This document shows positions 27,763 to 36,697 of a stretch of DNA of 64,000 nt, in pieces. The position numbers and the translations under genes are program-made. How positions within the stretch are numbered: position 1 is the stretch's first letter; every line of letters starts with the position of its first letter. A model generated the notes under the pieces. The model was not told where the DNA came from and searched no databases. It saw only the letters and a list, made by a program, of their open reading frames with translations. The stretch comes from Erwinia sp. HDF1-3R (GTDB lineage Bacteria; Pseudomonadota; Gammaproteobacteria; Enterobacterales; Enterobacteriaceae), in assembly GCF_039621855.1 (NCBI RefSeq), contig NZ_CP155071.1:992001-1056000 (forward strand), in the 5' to 3' direction.

Positions 27763-29262
27763 TTACTTTTTAAAGCCCGGAATAAAGCGGTTAACGTCAA
27801 CCTCAAGGAACTGGCTGCGGATAAAGTTCTTTTTCAGATGATAAGGCACGGTACAGTCAAAAATGGCTTTACAGGCAATGCCATGGGCGCGGATGGAGGG
27901 GCTGAAAGCGGGATCCGAAGAGGGATCGAGCGGATGGCAGCGTACGCCTGGAATTAAGGTGGTGCTGACATCCGCCTGATAGCGCGTCGTCATCGCCCAC
28001 ATCACGTCACTGAGATCGAAGATATCGACATCCTCATCCACCAGCATAATGTGCTTCAGTTCGGAAAAGGCCGAGAACGCCAGCAGCGCGGCCTGTTTCT
28101 GCCGTCCTTCATCCACCAGAGAACGTTTTTTGACCTGCAACACCGCCAGATACTTGCCGGTTCCCGGTGACGGGCAGTGCACATTCTGAACGAAGCCGGG
28201 CAGGGCGCGTTCAACCATTTGCAGAATACTGGCTTCGGTTGGGATCCCGGCCATATTGGTGTGTTCGTCGCTGGGACCAATGCAGGTCTGCAAAATGGGG
28301 TGGCGACGATGGGTGATGGCTTTCACTTTAATCACCGGCACTTCTGCCTGAGCGTCACCGGTGTAGCCGGGGAACTCTGGCATGGCTTTGCCGGTATTGG
28401 TGTTCTGATCTTCGCGAACCCGAACGTTAGGCAATAATTCACCCTCAATCACCACTTCGGCGTTAGCGATACCGCGTGCTTTGACGCTGGCGCAGTCCAC
28501 CAGCTCAACCGCCTGGTTACGCAGGCTACCGGCAATAGACAGCTCATCAAAACCCAGCGGCGTGGTCGGTGGCTCAAAGCAGGCACCGATTTCAATGGCG
28601 GGATCGACACCAATGCTGATTGAAATAGGCAGGGGTTTACCCGCGGCTTCGGCTTTCTGACGGAAAACATCCAGATGGCGACCCGGCACGAAGTACATGG
28701 AGATCTCATCTTTACTCTGCACGCACAGACGGTGAATGGTCACGTCATGTTCGCCGGTTTCCGGATCGGCCGCATAGCACATGCCCAGGGTAAAATAGGG
28801 ACCGGCATCGTCGGGGGTATTGGTCGGGGCGGGCAGCAGCTTAAGAATATCGAAATCGGGATCGGTTGCCAGGTGCACCACTTCCTGACAGGCGGCTTTT
28901 TCACGCGGGATAACGACAGGGGCAATTGGCGTATTGACTGAATCCTTCAGCATAAAGGCCAGCTTTTCAGGAGTGGTACCAAACAGGCGCGCCACGCGTT
29001 TACGCGATGACAGCAGGCCAATCAGGACGCGCATATCATCATAGCCTTTGATTTTATTGAAAATCATGGCTGGCCCGATTTGAGTAGGACGCTGCACGGT
29101 ACCGTTGGCCCCAACGTAACGATAAACACCGGATAGCTCGGCAATGGGATCGACGGGTTCATCGGTATAAATCAACTCGTCATCATACTGACTCAGTAGT
29201 GCCAGTGCGGAGCGAAGGTCTGTGACCTTTGGCTGGGTATCCTGTTTATTCTTTTCAGACAT
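27763..29262 (-). CDS. UbiD-family decarboxylase (aromatic acid decarboxylase type)
   Basis: 499 residues starting MSEKNKQDTQPKVTDLRSAL, with GAGG about 9 nt upstream (a TTG 15 nt earlier is the only upstream alternative). UbiD features: 'IHRLCVQSKDEISMYFVPGR' in the prFMN/Mn region, 'EVVIEGELLPNVRVREDQ' with the conserved Glu and Arg, and 'ILQTCIGPSDEHTNMAGIPT'. Close in style to gallate/hydroxybenzoate decarboxylases (LpdC, BsdC), enzymes that remove CO2 non-oxidatively from phenolic acids. Gallate decarboxylase activity is known from Pantoea agglomerans, which makes it an attractive but untested candidate substrate. First gene of the operon with the ubiX- and DUF554-like genes; a divergent LysR gene is next door. 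Confidence 0.9.
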   Translation of the reverse strand: MSEKNKQDTQPKVTDLRSALALLSQYDDELIYTDEPVDPIAELSGVYRYVGANGTVQRPTQIGPAMIFNKIKGYDDMRVLIGLLSSRKRVARLFGTTPEKLAFMLKDSVNTPIAPVVIPREKAACQEVVHLATDPDFDILKLLPAPTNTPDDAGPYFTLGMCYAADPETGEHDVTIHRLCVQSKDEISMYFVPGRHLDVFRQKAEAAGKPLPISISIGVDPAIEIGACFEPPTTPLGFDELSIAGSLRNQAVELVDCASVKARGIANAEVVIEGELLPNVRVREDQNTNTGKAMPEFPGYTGDAQAEVPVIKVKAITHRRHPILQTCIGPSDEHTNMAGIPTEASILQMVERALPGFVQNVHCPSPGTGKYLAVLQVKKRSLVDEGRQKQAALLAFSAFSELKHIMLVDEDVDIFDLSDVMWAMTTRYQADVSTTLIPGVRCHPLDPSSDPAFSPSIRAHGIACKAIFDCTVPYHLKKNFIRSQFLEVDVNRFIPGFKK

Positions 29263-29448
29263 CTTAATAAACCTCAACGCATTTCATCACCATCACGCCA
29301 GCCCTGACTCTACTGACGCAGCCGTCAGCAGCCGCGAGGTCAGTCGCTGATGGCCCTGCCTGCCGCTGCTGTCCTTGCAGTTTCAGGACCCCGGTGATAT
29401 ATGTCCAATAATAAATAACGCCTTTCTGATAAGGAATTTTTATTACTG

Positions 29449-30336
29449 ATGGACAATCGCCAACTGCACTCCTTTGTGGTCCTGGCCGAAGAACTTCATT
29501 TCGGTAAGGCGGCGCTCAGGCTGAATATCGCCCAGCCAGCATTAAGCCAGCATATTAAGGCGCTGGAACAGGAGTGGGGGGTGATGCTGTTTTTACGCAA
29601 CCGGCGCAGCGTGGTATTAACGCATGAGGGGGCGCAGCTGCTGGCGGATGCGCGCCTGGCGGTCAGCCACTATGAAAAGATTCGCGAAACGGCGTTAAGC
29701 CTGCGCAAGGGGTTTAAAGGGCGGATCCGGCTGGGCTATGTAGGCTCATCTATTATCGATCCGGTACTGGCAATGTTAATCAGCGGTTACCGAAAAGCCC
29801 GTCCCGAGATAGAAATTGCCATTGAAGAACATGATGTTAACCGGCAATTAACCTTACTGTTAGATGATGAGCTGGATATTGCGCTGGTGCGTTCGCCCGT
29901 TCCCCGCCAGGCGCAGCTGGATTATCTGGATTTGACCACCCGGCCGCTGATTGCCGTGCTGCCGCACCATCATCTGCAGCTACATAACACGCGTATCAGC
30001 CTGAGCGATCTGGCAGAGGAGCCGTTCCTTATCCAGCAGGACCCACCGGGGGTGGGTCTGGGGTGGTCAACGCTTTCAGCCTGCCTGCGCGCGGGTTTTA
30101 CGCCGCAAAAGGTTCAGTTTACCCGGGATGTTTCCGTCGCCATTGGTCTGGTGGCCATCGGCATGGGCGTCACGCTGGCACCGGAAACCCAGCTTTCGGT
30201 GATGGTGCCGGAGGTGGACTACTGCCATCTGGATGACCCGTTAGCCACCACCACGCTGACGCTAAGCTGGCAAAAGCATATGCACAACAGCGCGGTGCGC
30301 GATTTTATCGCCTGTGCCCGCGAGCTGCTGTACTGA
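29449..30336 (+). CDS. LysR-family transcriptional regulator
   Basis: 295 residues. The N-terminal winged helix-turn-helix is clear: 'MDNRQLHSFVVLAEELHFGK', 'AALRLNIAQPALSQHIKALE'. The effector domain (about 90-295) follows with 'RIRLGYVGSSIIDPVLAMLI' and 'VAIGLVAIGMGVTLAPETQ'. It is divergent from the ubiD-like operon across 186 bp, the classic layout for a LysR activator of an aromatic-acid operon. AAGGA lies about 11 nt before the ATG. The inducer is not predictable. Confidence 0.92.
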   Translation: MDNRQLHSFVVLAEELHFGKAALRLNIAQPALSQHIKALEQEWGVMLFLRNRRSVVLTHEGAQLLADARLAVSHYEKIRETALSLRKGFKGRIRLGYVGSSIIDPVLAMLISGYRKARPEIEIAIEEHDVNRQLTLLLDDELDIALVRSPVPRQAQLDYLDLTTRPLIAVLPHHHLQLHNTRISLSDLAEEPFLIQQDPPGVGLGWSTLSACLRAGFTPQKVQFTRDVSVAIGLVAIGMGVTLAPETQLSVMVPEVDYCHLDDPLATTTLTLSWQKHMHNSAVRDFIACARELLY

Positions 30337-30343
30337 GCCAGCG

Positions 30344-31627
30344 TCAGAGCTGTTCCAGCGCCAGGCGCAGATCTTCAATCAAATCGTCCCGGTTCTCTAT
30401 CCCAATGGACACCCGAATAGTTGACTCGCTAATACCGATGCGCGCGCGTACGTCTGCGGGCACGCCGGAGTGCGTGGTGCTGGCCGGGTGACTGGCGAGA
30501 GACTCGGTACCGCCCAGGCTTACCGCCAGCTTAAACAGCTCCAGGGTATTAAGCAGCCTGAAAGCGGCGGGCTGACCTCCCACCACGTCAAACGAGAAGG
30601 TTGAGCCCGCGCCACTGCACTGTTTACTGAACGTCTGACCTGCCGGAGAGTCGGGATGCAAAAAGGAGAGATAGTGCAGCTTTTCGATTTTGGGGTGGTT
30701 GCGCAGGAACGCCGCCACGGCGGCAGCATTATCGTTCGCCCGCTCCATCCGCAGCGACAGCGTTTCCAGCGAGCGGCCAATCATCCAGCAGGAGTGCGGA
30801 TCGAGCTGCGTGCCGATGGCACTCCGCAGCGCTTTAATCTGCCTGATAAGCGCTTTACTGCCCATTGCTGCCCCGGCGATGAGATCCGAATGCCCGCCAA
30901 CATATTTCGTCAGGGAGTAGAGCGAAATATCCGCGCCCTGCTCGATGGGGCGCTGGAAAACCGGCCCGAGCAGCGTGTTGTCGCAGGCAATAAGCGGGCG
31001 ATGCTGCTGCTGTTGCTCAATAGCGTCTGCAACCCGACTAATAAGCGCAATATCCACCAGGCTATTGGTGGGGTTGGCAGGAGATTCAATCAGGATCACC
31101 GACACGCGTCCCTGTTGCATGGCCTCGTTTGCCGCCGCCTGAATGGAGGCTTCATTAACGCCGTCAGAGAAACCCACGGTAGCCACGTTGAGCTGACGGA
31201 AAGTCTTCGTCAGCAGCGTTTCCGTTCCACCGTACAGCGGTTGGGAATGGAGAATGGCATCCCCGGGTTTAACAAAGGCCAGCAGGGTGGTGGAGATGGC
31301 TGACATACCGGAGGAGAAAAGCGCCGCACTGTCGGTTCGCTCATAGAGAGCCAGCCGGTCCTCAACGATTTCGCTATTGGGATGGTTAAAGCGCGAGTAA
31401 ACCAGCCCGTTGGCACCGCCCTCCGGCGGTTCACGACGCCCGGAAACGTAGTCGAAAAAGTCCTTCCCCTCCTCCGCGCTGTTAAAGACAAAGGTAGACG
31501 TCAGGAAAACCGGAGGCTTAACCGCGCCTTCTGAAAGGGCCGGATCGTAGCCGTAGTTTACCATTTGCGTTTCGGGCTGTAGCTCGCGCGTGCCGATATG
31601 CGTCTTTTTAGAATGGGGGGTAGCCAT
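30344..31627 (-). CDS. Cys/Met metabolism PLP-dependent enzyme (cystathionine gamma-synthase / methionine gamma-lyase family)
   Basis: 427 residues from [20 protein letters not shown], with AGGAGA 6 nt upstream; the longer frame to 31690 has no such support. Fold-type I PLP enzyme: '[20 protein letters not shown]', '[20 protein letters not shown]', '[14 protein letters not shown]', cofactor lysine in '[18 protein letters not shown]', and C-terminal '[20 protein letters not shown]'. The family includes gamma-synthases and gamma-lyases, which cannot be told apart here. It converges on the LysR gene, with 7 nt between the stops. Confidence 0.88.
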   Translation of the reverse strand: MATPHSKKTHIGTRELQPETQMVNYGYDPALSEGAVKPPVFLTSTFVFNSAEEGKDFFDYVSGRREPPEGGANGLVYSRFNHPNSEIVEDRLALYERTDSAALFSSGMSAISTTLLAFVKPGDAILHSQPLYGGTETLLTKTFRQLNVATVGFSDGVNEASIQAAANEAMQQGRVSVILIESPANPTNSLVDIALISRVADAIEQQQQHRPLIACDNTLLGPVFQRPIEQGADISLYSLTKYVGGHSDLIAGAAMGSKALIRQIKALRSAIGTQLDPHSCWMIGRSLETLSLRMERANDNAAAVAAFLRNHPKIEKLHYLSFLHPDSPAGQTFSKQCSGAGSTFSFDVVGGQPAAFRLLNTLELFKLAVSLGGTESLASHPASTTHSGVPADVRARIGISESTIRVSIGIENRDDLIEDLRLALEQL

Positions 31628-31835
31628 GCAATCTCCTGCCGATGTGGCGTGCTGAAAAGGGATAAATTCAGCGTACGTTATCATGCGCATAATCGCGGCT
31701 GTAAATGAATTAACGGTCTATCTATAGAAGCTTTTGCATTATAAAATTTCGTTAACATCGAGTTTGGAAGTCTATACGTCTGTCTGGCGCAGCAAGCTCA
31801 AAAATGCATATTTCCCTTCCGAACGTGAGCAGAAA

Positions 31836-31961
31836 ATGTCCGTTGAAATTGCCAGCCTGCGTGTTCAGGGGCTGAGGGCGAAAGCCGCCCGGAAGTTCAG
31901 CCCGGTCAGCTACCGTGAACATGGTCTGCCAGTGTCGAATAAGCTGTTGGAGCATGACTGA
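31836..31961 (+). pseudogene. IS3-family transposase fragment
   Basis: About 40 codons reading '[19 protein letters not shown]' and '[15 protein letters not shown]' then stop. The '[10 protein letters not shown]...LPV..NLL' block is a signature of IS3-group OrfB just before the catalytic core. No catalytic core or terminal repeat survives. The rest of 31628-32041 (414 bp in all) holds the promoter of the PLP-enzyme gene and no other recognisable gene. It marks the left edge of the STM2901-like/DUF1493 insertion. Confidence 0.7.
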
Positions 31962-32041
31962 AGCCTTTGCCAAAAGCATTTGACGTGTGCCAACTGTAAC
32001 CCAGTGATCTAAGATAGGATAATCATCAGCAAGGAGCATGT

Positions 32042-32482
32042 ATGGATACGGTTGAACAACTTAATGGCTACTATTTCAGAGGGATGTGTAACCTGCCTCC
32101 GGGTGAGCTTGCTTTCTGGATTCTGGTGGATGAGGCAGAAAAGCAACTGGACGGTTTAGATGTTTTTGCTTTTGCTACAATTGTAGGTAGCTTTAACATA
32201 ATTCACGTTCCTGGAAAACCCAAAACAGCGACAAGGGGAACAAGCCTTTTGTCGTTAGGTCTGCGCAGAATAATTTCGTATCGGTTAGATAGTCGCTGGC
32301 GTTCCCCTACCTGGAAAACATTAATTAATGGTCGGTGGGCGAGAACTGCGAGTTTAGGCGGTCTCATAGGAAGATGGTTGCCGTGGGTAGGGGTAGCGAT
32401 CACTTTTTATGATATAACCATGATTTCGCACAAAACCATCTGGCACTATAACCTCATGGTTAAACCTGAGGACAGAATATGA
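32042..32482 (+). CDS. STM2901-like protein of unknown function
   Basis: 146 residues beginning MDTVEQLNGYYFRGMCNLPP. I associate it with a family of small proteins (STM2901-like, named after a Salmonella gene) that is regularly paired with DUF1493; this is from memory. The N-terminal half ('GELAFWILVDEAEKQLDGLD', 'GSFNIIHVPGKP') looks globular. The C-terminal part 'GGLIGRWLPWVGVAITFYDI' is one strongly hydrophobic segment of the kind seen in membrane-active toxins and in Rhs/T6SS polymorphic toxins. AAGGAG is 7 nt upstream. Its stop overlaps the next start by 4 nt. More AT-rich by eye than flanking genes, so probably acquired. Confidence 0.72.
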   Translation: MDTVEQLNGYYFRGMCNLPPGELAFWILVDEAEKQLDGLDVFAFATIVGSFNIIHVPGKPKTATRGTSLLSLGLRRIISYRLDSRWRSPTWKTLINGRWARTASLGGLIGRWLPWVGVAITFYDITMISHKTIWHYNLMVKPEDRI

Positions 32483-32802
32483 CTTCTGTCGATGATGCTG
32501 TGCTTAAATTTGTAAGAGATGAATTACGTTGCGAGGCGCTTGATATTGATTCATCGCTCAGTACAGGTAAATATCTGACTGTTCGTGAAGATGTCTATGA
32601 GCTGGTCGATAAATATGTTGAGGTTTTTGGTGTTGATTGTAGCTCTATAGACTGGCGTCGTTATTTCCCAATACTTATATTGCCGTTTCTCCCTAATCGT
32701 TTAATGCCAGCCCGTTTACGATCGGATCGACATAAACCTCAGCCGTTTACCGTCAGAATGCTTGTTGAGTCCGCCAAAGCGGGGCGCTGGCTTTATGACT
32801 GA
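32479..32802 (+). CDS. DUF1493 family protein
   Basis: 107 residues, small and acidic at the N-terminus. Family features: 'VLKFVRDELRCEALDIDSSL', 'VREDVYELVDKYVEVFGVD', 'SIDWRRYFP' and the C-terminal 'FTVRMLVESAKAGRWLYD'. The layout resembles acyl-carrier-like small proteins, but no phosphopantetheine Ser-Asp motif is obvious. The function is unknown. ATG overlaps the upstream gene's TGA (ATGA), so the two are translationally coupled, as in toxin-antitoxin or effector-immunity pairs. Confidence 0.8.
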   Translation: MTSVDDAVLKFVRDELRCEALDIDSSLSTGKYLTVREDVYELVDKYVEVFGVDCSSIDWRRYFPILILPFLPNRLMPARLRSDRHKPQPFTVRMLVESAKAGRWLYD

Positions 32803-32856
32803 GCTACCGAATAAAAAATTTTGTAAATTATTTGTACTCATGCTTACCCAGTTATA

Positions 32857-32880
32857 CCCCTGTCTCTGACGGGGGTTTTC
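32857..32880 (+). terminator. Terminator of the STM2901-like/DUF1493 pair
   Basis: Stem CCCC-GTC / GAC-GGGG around TCT with one bulged T, then GTTTTC TTT, about 55 nt after the DUF1493 stop. Confidence 0.75.
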
Positions 32881-33263
32881 TTTATATTTTCATGTATATC
32901 CTGAACAGTGACACTCAGACGTGAGCCGCCGCTGGCCATTAATTCAAGCTGTAGCGAGTACCGGGGTGGTGCAGGCAGCTGGGAGAAGTTTACAGACTTG
33001 TGGGACAGAGCAGCTTCAGAGTTTAAACGCTTGGATCGTCTATGAACAAGGCGATATCCCTCGTGCGGGGCGAATTTGTTTCGGCCCTTTTGAGTCACAA
33101 CCTGTCTTCCCTGATATAATCCATCGCTTCAAAAGGTACTCATGCTATGGCTGTTGTACATGACTGTGCGATGTACCGTATATCAGTCGGTGTATCAATA
33201 CCTTGATTTTAAACAAGCTTTGCATAGCGATTAACTGAATAAAATCAGTGAGATAAGTGATTT
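32881..33263. other. Gene-free interval before hpt with a small coding scar
   Basis: No intact gene. On the + strand 32908-33045 is an open stretch of 45 codons with normal-looking usage ending 'WEKFTDLWDRAASEFKRLDR' plus Leu and a stop. It reads like the C-terminus of a lost protein, but I cannot name a family. The last 200 bp are AT-rich and should hold the hpt promoter. Confidence 0.35.
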
Positions 33264-33800
33264 ATGAAACATACCGTAGAAGTAATGATCTCTGAGGCAG
33301 AGATCGCCAAACGTATCGCAGAATTGGGCCAGCAGATCACGGAGCAGTACCGTGACAGCGGCAGCGAAATGGTGCTGGTCGGGCTGCTGCGCGGCTCTTT
33401 TATGTTTATGGCCGATCTCTGCCGTAAAATCGACGTGCCTCACGAGGTCGACTTTATGACCGCCTCCAGCTACGGCAGCGGTATGTCCAGCACCCGGGAT
33501 GTCAAAATCCTTAAGGATCTGGATGAGGATATTCGCGGCAAGGACGTACTGATTGTTGAAGACATCATCGACTCCGGCAACACGTTGAGCAAAGTTCGCG
33601 ATATTCTCAGCCTGCGCCAGCCGAAATCACTGGCAATCTGCACCCTGTTGGATAAACCTTCACGTCGTGAAGTCGAGGTACCGGTTGAGTACGTCGGCTT
33701 TACTATTGCGGATAAGTTTGTTGTTGGCTACGGCATTGACTATGCCCAGCGTTATCGCCATCTGCCTTACGTTGGCAACGTGGTGATGCTGGAAGAGTAA
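33264..33800 (+). CDS. hpt: Hypoxanthine phosphoribosyltransferase
   Basis: 178 residues, as in E. coli. Salvages hypoxanthine (and less well guanine) to nucleotides with PRPP. The PRPP motif '[14 protein letters not shown]' (near residues 94-107), '[18 protein letters not shown]' and '[20 protein letters not shown]' are all present. Convergent with can across a shared hairpin. Confidence 0.98.
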   Translation: MKHTVEVMISEAEIAKRIAELGQQITEQYRDSGSEMVLVGLLRGSFMFMADLCRKIDVPHEVDFMTASSYGSGMSSTRDVKILKDLDEDIRGKDVLIVEDIIDSGNTLSKVRDILSLRQPKSLAICTLLDKPSRREVEVPVEYVGFTIADKFVVGYGIDYAQRYRHLPYVGNVVMLEE

Positions 33801-33850
33801 GGAACATTTGTGCGACGGGCCGGGCAACCGGACCTGCGCACAAACGACTA

Positions 33851-33869
33851 AGGCCGGGTTTCCCGGCCT
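33851..33869. terminator. Hairpin between hpt and can
   Basis: Perfect stem AGGCCGGG / CCCGGCCT with a TTT loop, followed by GTTATA on the + strand. Placed between convergent genes 50 nt after the hpt stop and 23 nt after the can stop, so probably used from both sides, though without a clean T-run. Confidence 0.65.
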
Positions 33870-33892
33870 GTTATATGATGCGTCGCCTGCAA

Positions 33893-34555
33893 TCAGTTGG
33901 GGCTTTCAAGCTCGTTAAGCAGGTTTGCTATACCGTGGCGATAGCGCTGCTCAAGGGTTTCGCGGCTGGTGGCGGTCACTTCCAGATCGCGCAGATAGCC
34001 GTCCTGAATGCCGTAAACCCAGCCGTGGATCGTGACTTTCTGGCCGCGCTTCCAGGCAGACTGCATCACAGTAGAATGCCCCAGATTGTAGACCTGTTCG
34101 ATCACGTTGATTTCACAGAGTTTATCAAAGCGTTTTTCCGGCGGCAGCTCACCCAGTAACGAACTATGCTTGTACCACAGATCGCGGATGTGCAGCAGCC
34201 AGTTGTTAATCAGGCCCAGCTCAGGATTTTCCACCGCCGCCTGTACGCCGCCGCAGCCGTAGTGACCGCAAATGATGATGTGCTCCACTTCCAGTACTTC
34301 AACGGCGTACTGCACGACAGAGAGGCAGTTTAAGTCCGTGTGAATCACCAGATTAGCGACGTTACGGTGAACGAAGAGTTCACCCGGCTCCAGGCCGGTG
34401 AGGCGCTCGGCCGGGACGCGGCTGTCGGAACAGCCAATCCAGAGAAAGCGGGGCTTCTGGGCCAGTGACAGGCGCTCAAAGAAGCCCGGATCTTCCTCTT
34501 TCAGCAGTCGGGACCATTCGCGGTTGTTGCTGATAAGGGTATTAATGTCTTTCAT
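33893..34555 (-). CDS. can: Carbonic anhydrase 2 (beta class)
   Basis: 220 residues. Interconverts CO2 and bicarbonate, needed for growth at air CO2. Zinc ligands sit at the standard positions: Cys42, Asp44 (IGCSDSRVP), His98 and Cys101 ([10 protein letters not shown]). The Asp44-Arg46 dyad of the type II beta enzymes is present. Divergent from yadG, as in E. coli. Confidence 0.98.
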   Translation of the reverse strand: MKDINTLISNNREWSRLLKEEDPGFFERLSLAQKPRFLWIGCSDSRVPAERLTGLEPGELFVHRNVANLVIHTDLNCLSVVQYAVEVLEVEHIIICGHYGCGGVQAAVENPELGLINNWLLHIRDLWYKHSSLLGELPPEKRFDKLCEINVIEQVYNLGHSTVMQSAWKRGQKVTIHGWVYGIQDGYLRDLEVTATSRETLEQRYRHGIANLLNELESPN

Positions 34556-34662
34556 AGTTGTGTCGACCGATACTCGAAATGCGTGGCGATAATATAGGTC
34601 AACACGGCGTGATTTAAAACGTCAAACAAGCAAACCACACAAAACAGGGCACTCTTTAACCT

Positions 34663-35589
34663 ATGACTTATGCACTGGAACTTGAAAAACTGACCAAAAC
34701 CTATGCGGGTGGCGTTCAGGCCCTCAAGGGAATTGATTTGAACGTGGAAGCGGGCGACTTCTACGCGCTCCTCGGGCCTAACGGGGCGGGGAAATCCACC
34801 ACCATTGGTATCATCAGCTCGCTGGTGAATAAAACGTCGGGCAAAGTCCGGGTATTTGGTTATGACCTGCAGCAGGATATGGTCAACGCGAAGCGTCAGC
34901 TGGGGCTGGTGCCGCAGGAGTTTAACTTCAACCAGTTTGAAACCGTGATGCAGATTGTGGTCAGCCAGGCGGGCCTGTATGGCGTGGTAAAAGCCGAGGC
35001 AATTAAGCGCGCTGAAAAATACTTAAAGCAGCTGGATCTGTGGGACAAGCGTGACGAACGTGCCCGTATGCTTTCCGGAGGAATGAAGCGCCGTCTGATG
35101 ATCGCTCGTGCGCTGATGCACGAGCCTAAGCTGCTGATTCTGGATGAGCCAACTGCCGGGGTGGATATTGAACTGCGCCGCTCGATGTGGACTTTCCTGC
35201 AGGATCTCAATGCCAGAGGTACCACCATTATTCTGACCACCCACTATCTGGAAGAGGCAGAGATGCTGTGCCGCAATATCGGCATTATTCAGAGCGGGGA
35301 ACTGGTGGAAAACACCACCATGAAAGGGCTGCTCTCCAAGCTGAAATCGGAAACCTTTATTCTCGATCTGGCGGCGAAAAGCCCGCTGCCTCAGCTGGAA
35401 GGTTTTCAGTACCGGCTGGTGGATACCTCTACGCTGGAGGTCGAAGTGCTGCGTGAGCAGGGGCTGAATAGCGTGTTCAGTCAGCTCAGCCATCAGGGCG
35501 TGCAGGTTTTAAGTATGCGTAACAAGGCTAACCGACTCGAGGAGCTGTTTGTCGACCTGGTTAACGGTCGTACAGGAGATAAAGCATGA
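34663..35589 (+). CDS. yadG: ABC transporter ATP-binding protein YadG
   Basis: 308 residues. Walker A 'LLGPNGAGKSTTIG', Q-loop 'VPQEFNF', signature 'MLSGGMKRRLMIARALM', Walker B 'LLILDEPTAGVD' and switch 'ILTTHYLEEAEML'. DrrA/CcmA-like exporters of unknown substrate. Overlaps yadH by 4 nt (ATGA), forming a two-gene ABC-2 exporter. No strong ribosome site is visible before the ATG. Confidence 0.96.
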   Translation: MTYALELEKLTKTYAGGVQALKGIDLNVEAGDFYALLGPNGAGKSTTIGIISSLVNKTSGKVRVFGYDLQQDMVNAKRQLGLVPQEFNFNQFETVMQIVVSQAGLYGVVKAEAIKRAEKYLKQLDLWDKRDERARMLSGGMKRRLMIARALMHEPKLLILDEPTAGVDIELRRSMWTFLQDLNARGTTIILTTHYLEEAEMLCRNIGIIQSGELVENTTMKGLLSKLKSETFILDLAAKSPLPQLEGFQYRLVDTSTLEVEVLREQGLNSVFSQLSHQGVQVLSMRNKANRLEELFVDLVNGRTGDKA

Positions 35590-36356
35590 CACATTTATAC
35601 TGGGTAGCGCTGAAAAGCATCTGGGGAAAAGAGATTAACCGCTTTGCCCGCATCTGGATCCAGACGCTGGTGCCGCCGGTGATCACCATGACGCTCTACT
35701 TTATTATTTTCGGCAATCTGATTGGCTCGCGCATCGGCGATATGCACGGTTTTTCCTATATGCAGTTTATCGTGCCGGGTCTGATTATGATGGCGGTGAT
35801 AACCAATGCCTATGCCAACGTGGCCTCGTCGTTTTTCAGCGCCAAATTTCAGCGCAATATTGAAGAACTGCTGGTCGCGCCGGTGCCCACGCACGTCATT
35901 ATTGCCGGGTATGTGGGCGGCGGCGTCGCACGAGGGATTTGCGTAGGCATCCTGGTTACCGCTATTTCACTGTTTTTCGTGCCTTTTCACGTTCATTCAT
36001 GGCTGATGGTATCGGTGACGCTGGTGCTGACGGCGATTTTGTTTTCCCTTGCCGGTTTGCTCAACGCGGTGTTTGCCCGCACGTTCGATGATATCAGCCT
36101 GATCCCTACGTTCGTGCTGACGCCCCTGACTTATCTCGGCGGTGTATTCTACTCGCTGACGCTGCTGCCGCCTTTCTGGCAGATGGTGTCGAAGCTGAAT
36201 CCCATTGTTTATATGATCAGCGGCTTCCGCTTTGGCTTTTTGGGGATTAACGACGTGCCGCTGTTTTTCACCCTGGCCGTATTAGCGGGTTTTATCGCAG
36301 TATTTTATCTGCTGGTATGGGTGCTTATTGAGCGCGGCAGGGGATTACGGACGTAG
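35586..36356 (+). CDS. yadH: ABC-2 type permease YadH
   Basis: 256 residues with six predicted membrane helices; the inner-membrane partner of YadG. ABC-2 hallmarks: 'FIVPGLIMMAVITNAYANVA', 'FQRNIEELLVAPVPTHVIIA', 'SLIPTFVLTPLTYLGGVFYS' and 'MVSKLNPIVYMISGFRFG'. The substrate is unknown. E. coli has yadI and yadE after it; here an effector-like gene follows. Confidence 0.96.
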   Translation: MTHLYWVALKSIWGKEINRFARIWIQTLVPPVITMTLYFIIFGNLIGSRIGDMHGFSYMQFIVPGLIMMAVITNAYANVASSFFSAKFQRNIEELLVAPVPTHVIIAGYVGGGVARGICVGILVTAISLFFVPFHVHSWLMVSVTLVLTAILFSLAGLLNAVFARTFDDISLIPTFVLTPLTYLGGVFYSLTLLPPFWQMVSKLNPIVYMISGFRFGFLGINDVPLFFTLAVLAGFIAVFYLLVWVLIERGRGLRT

Positions 36357-36697
36357 TTTTTGTCCGTTTTGATTGTTGCAAAGGCTGGGGGCATCGCCAA
36401 CCGGTGGTGTCCTTGTGCCAGCATCCCTGCTGGCCCATCCGGGTCTTCCCCTCTTCACTCAGCACGGCGGCCCAGCAGATCTTGCAGCCCACACAATAAT
36501 TAACCCCATCTTTAGAGGTTGATCACTAAACATAACTAAATGTTATTGCTGAGCGACCTTATCCCCACGCGCACTCACTTAGTCACATCGTGAACACGCT
36601 GTACTGGTATCAGCTATTACCGGATCTGGCACGATATACCTACTGGAATACAGGCTATCTGCGTGGTGCAGACCTGTTCATCTTCGGAGCGATTATT
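36357..36697. other. Intergenic region before the effector-like gene
   Basis: 341 bp. Holds one perfect small hairpin at 36417-36434 (GCCAGCA-TCCC-TGCTGGC) without a T-run. I looked for an hrp box (GGAACC-N16-CCAC) and found no convincing one. No gene seen. Confidence 0.45.

Noticed and set aside
36400-36697. An hrp box or other T3SS promoter ahead of the effector-like gene.
   Set aside because: CCAC-type cores occur by chance near 36489 and 36576, but no GGAACC-like partner at 15-17 nt was found.
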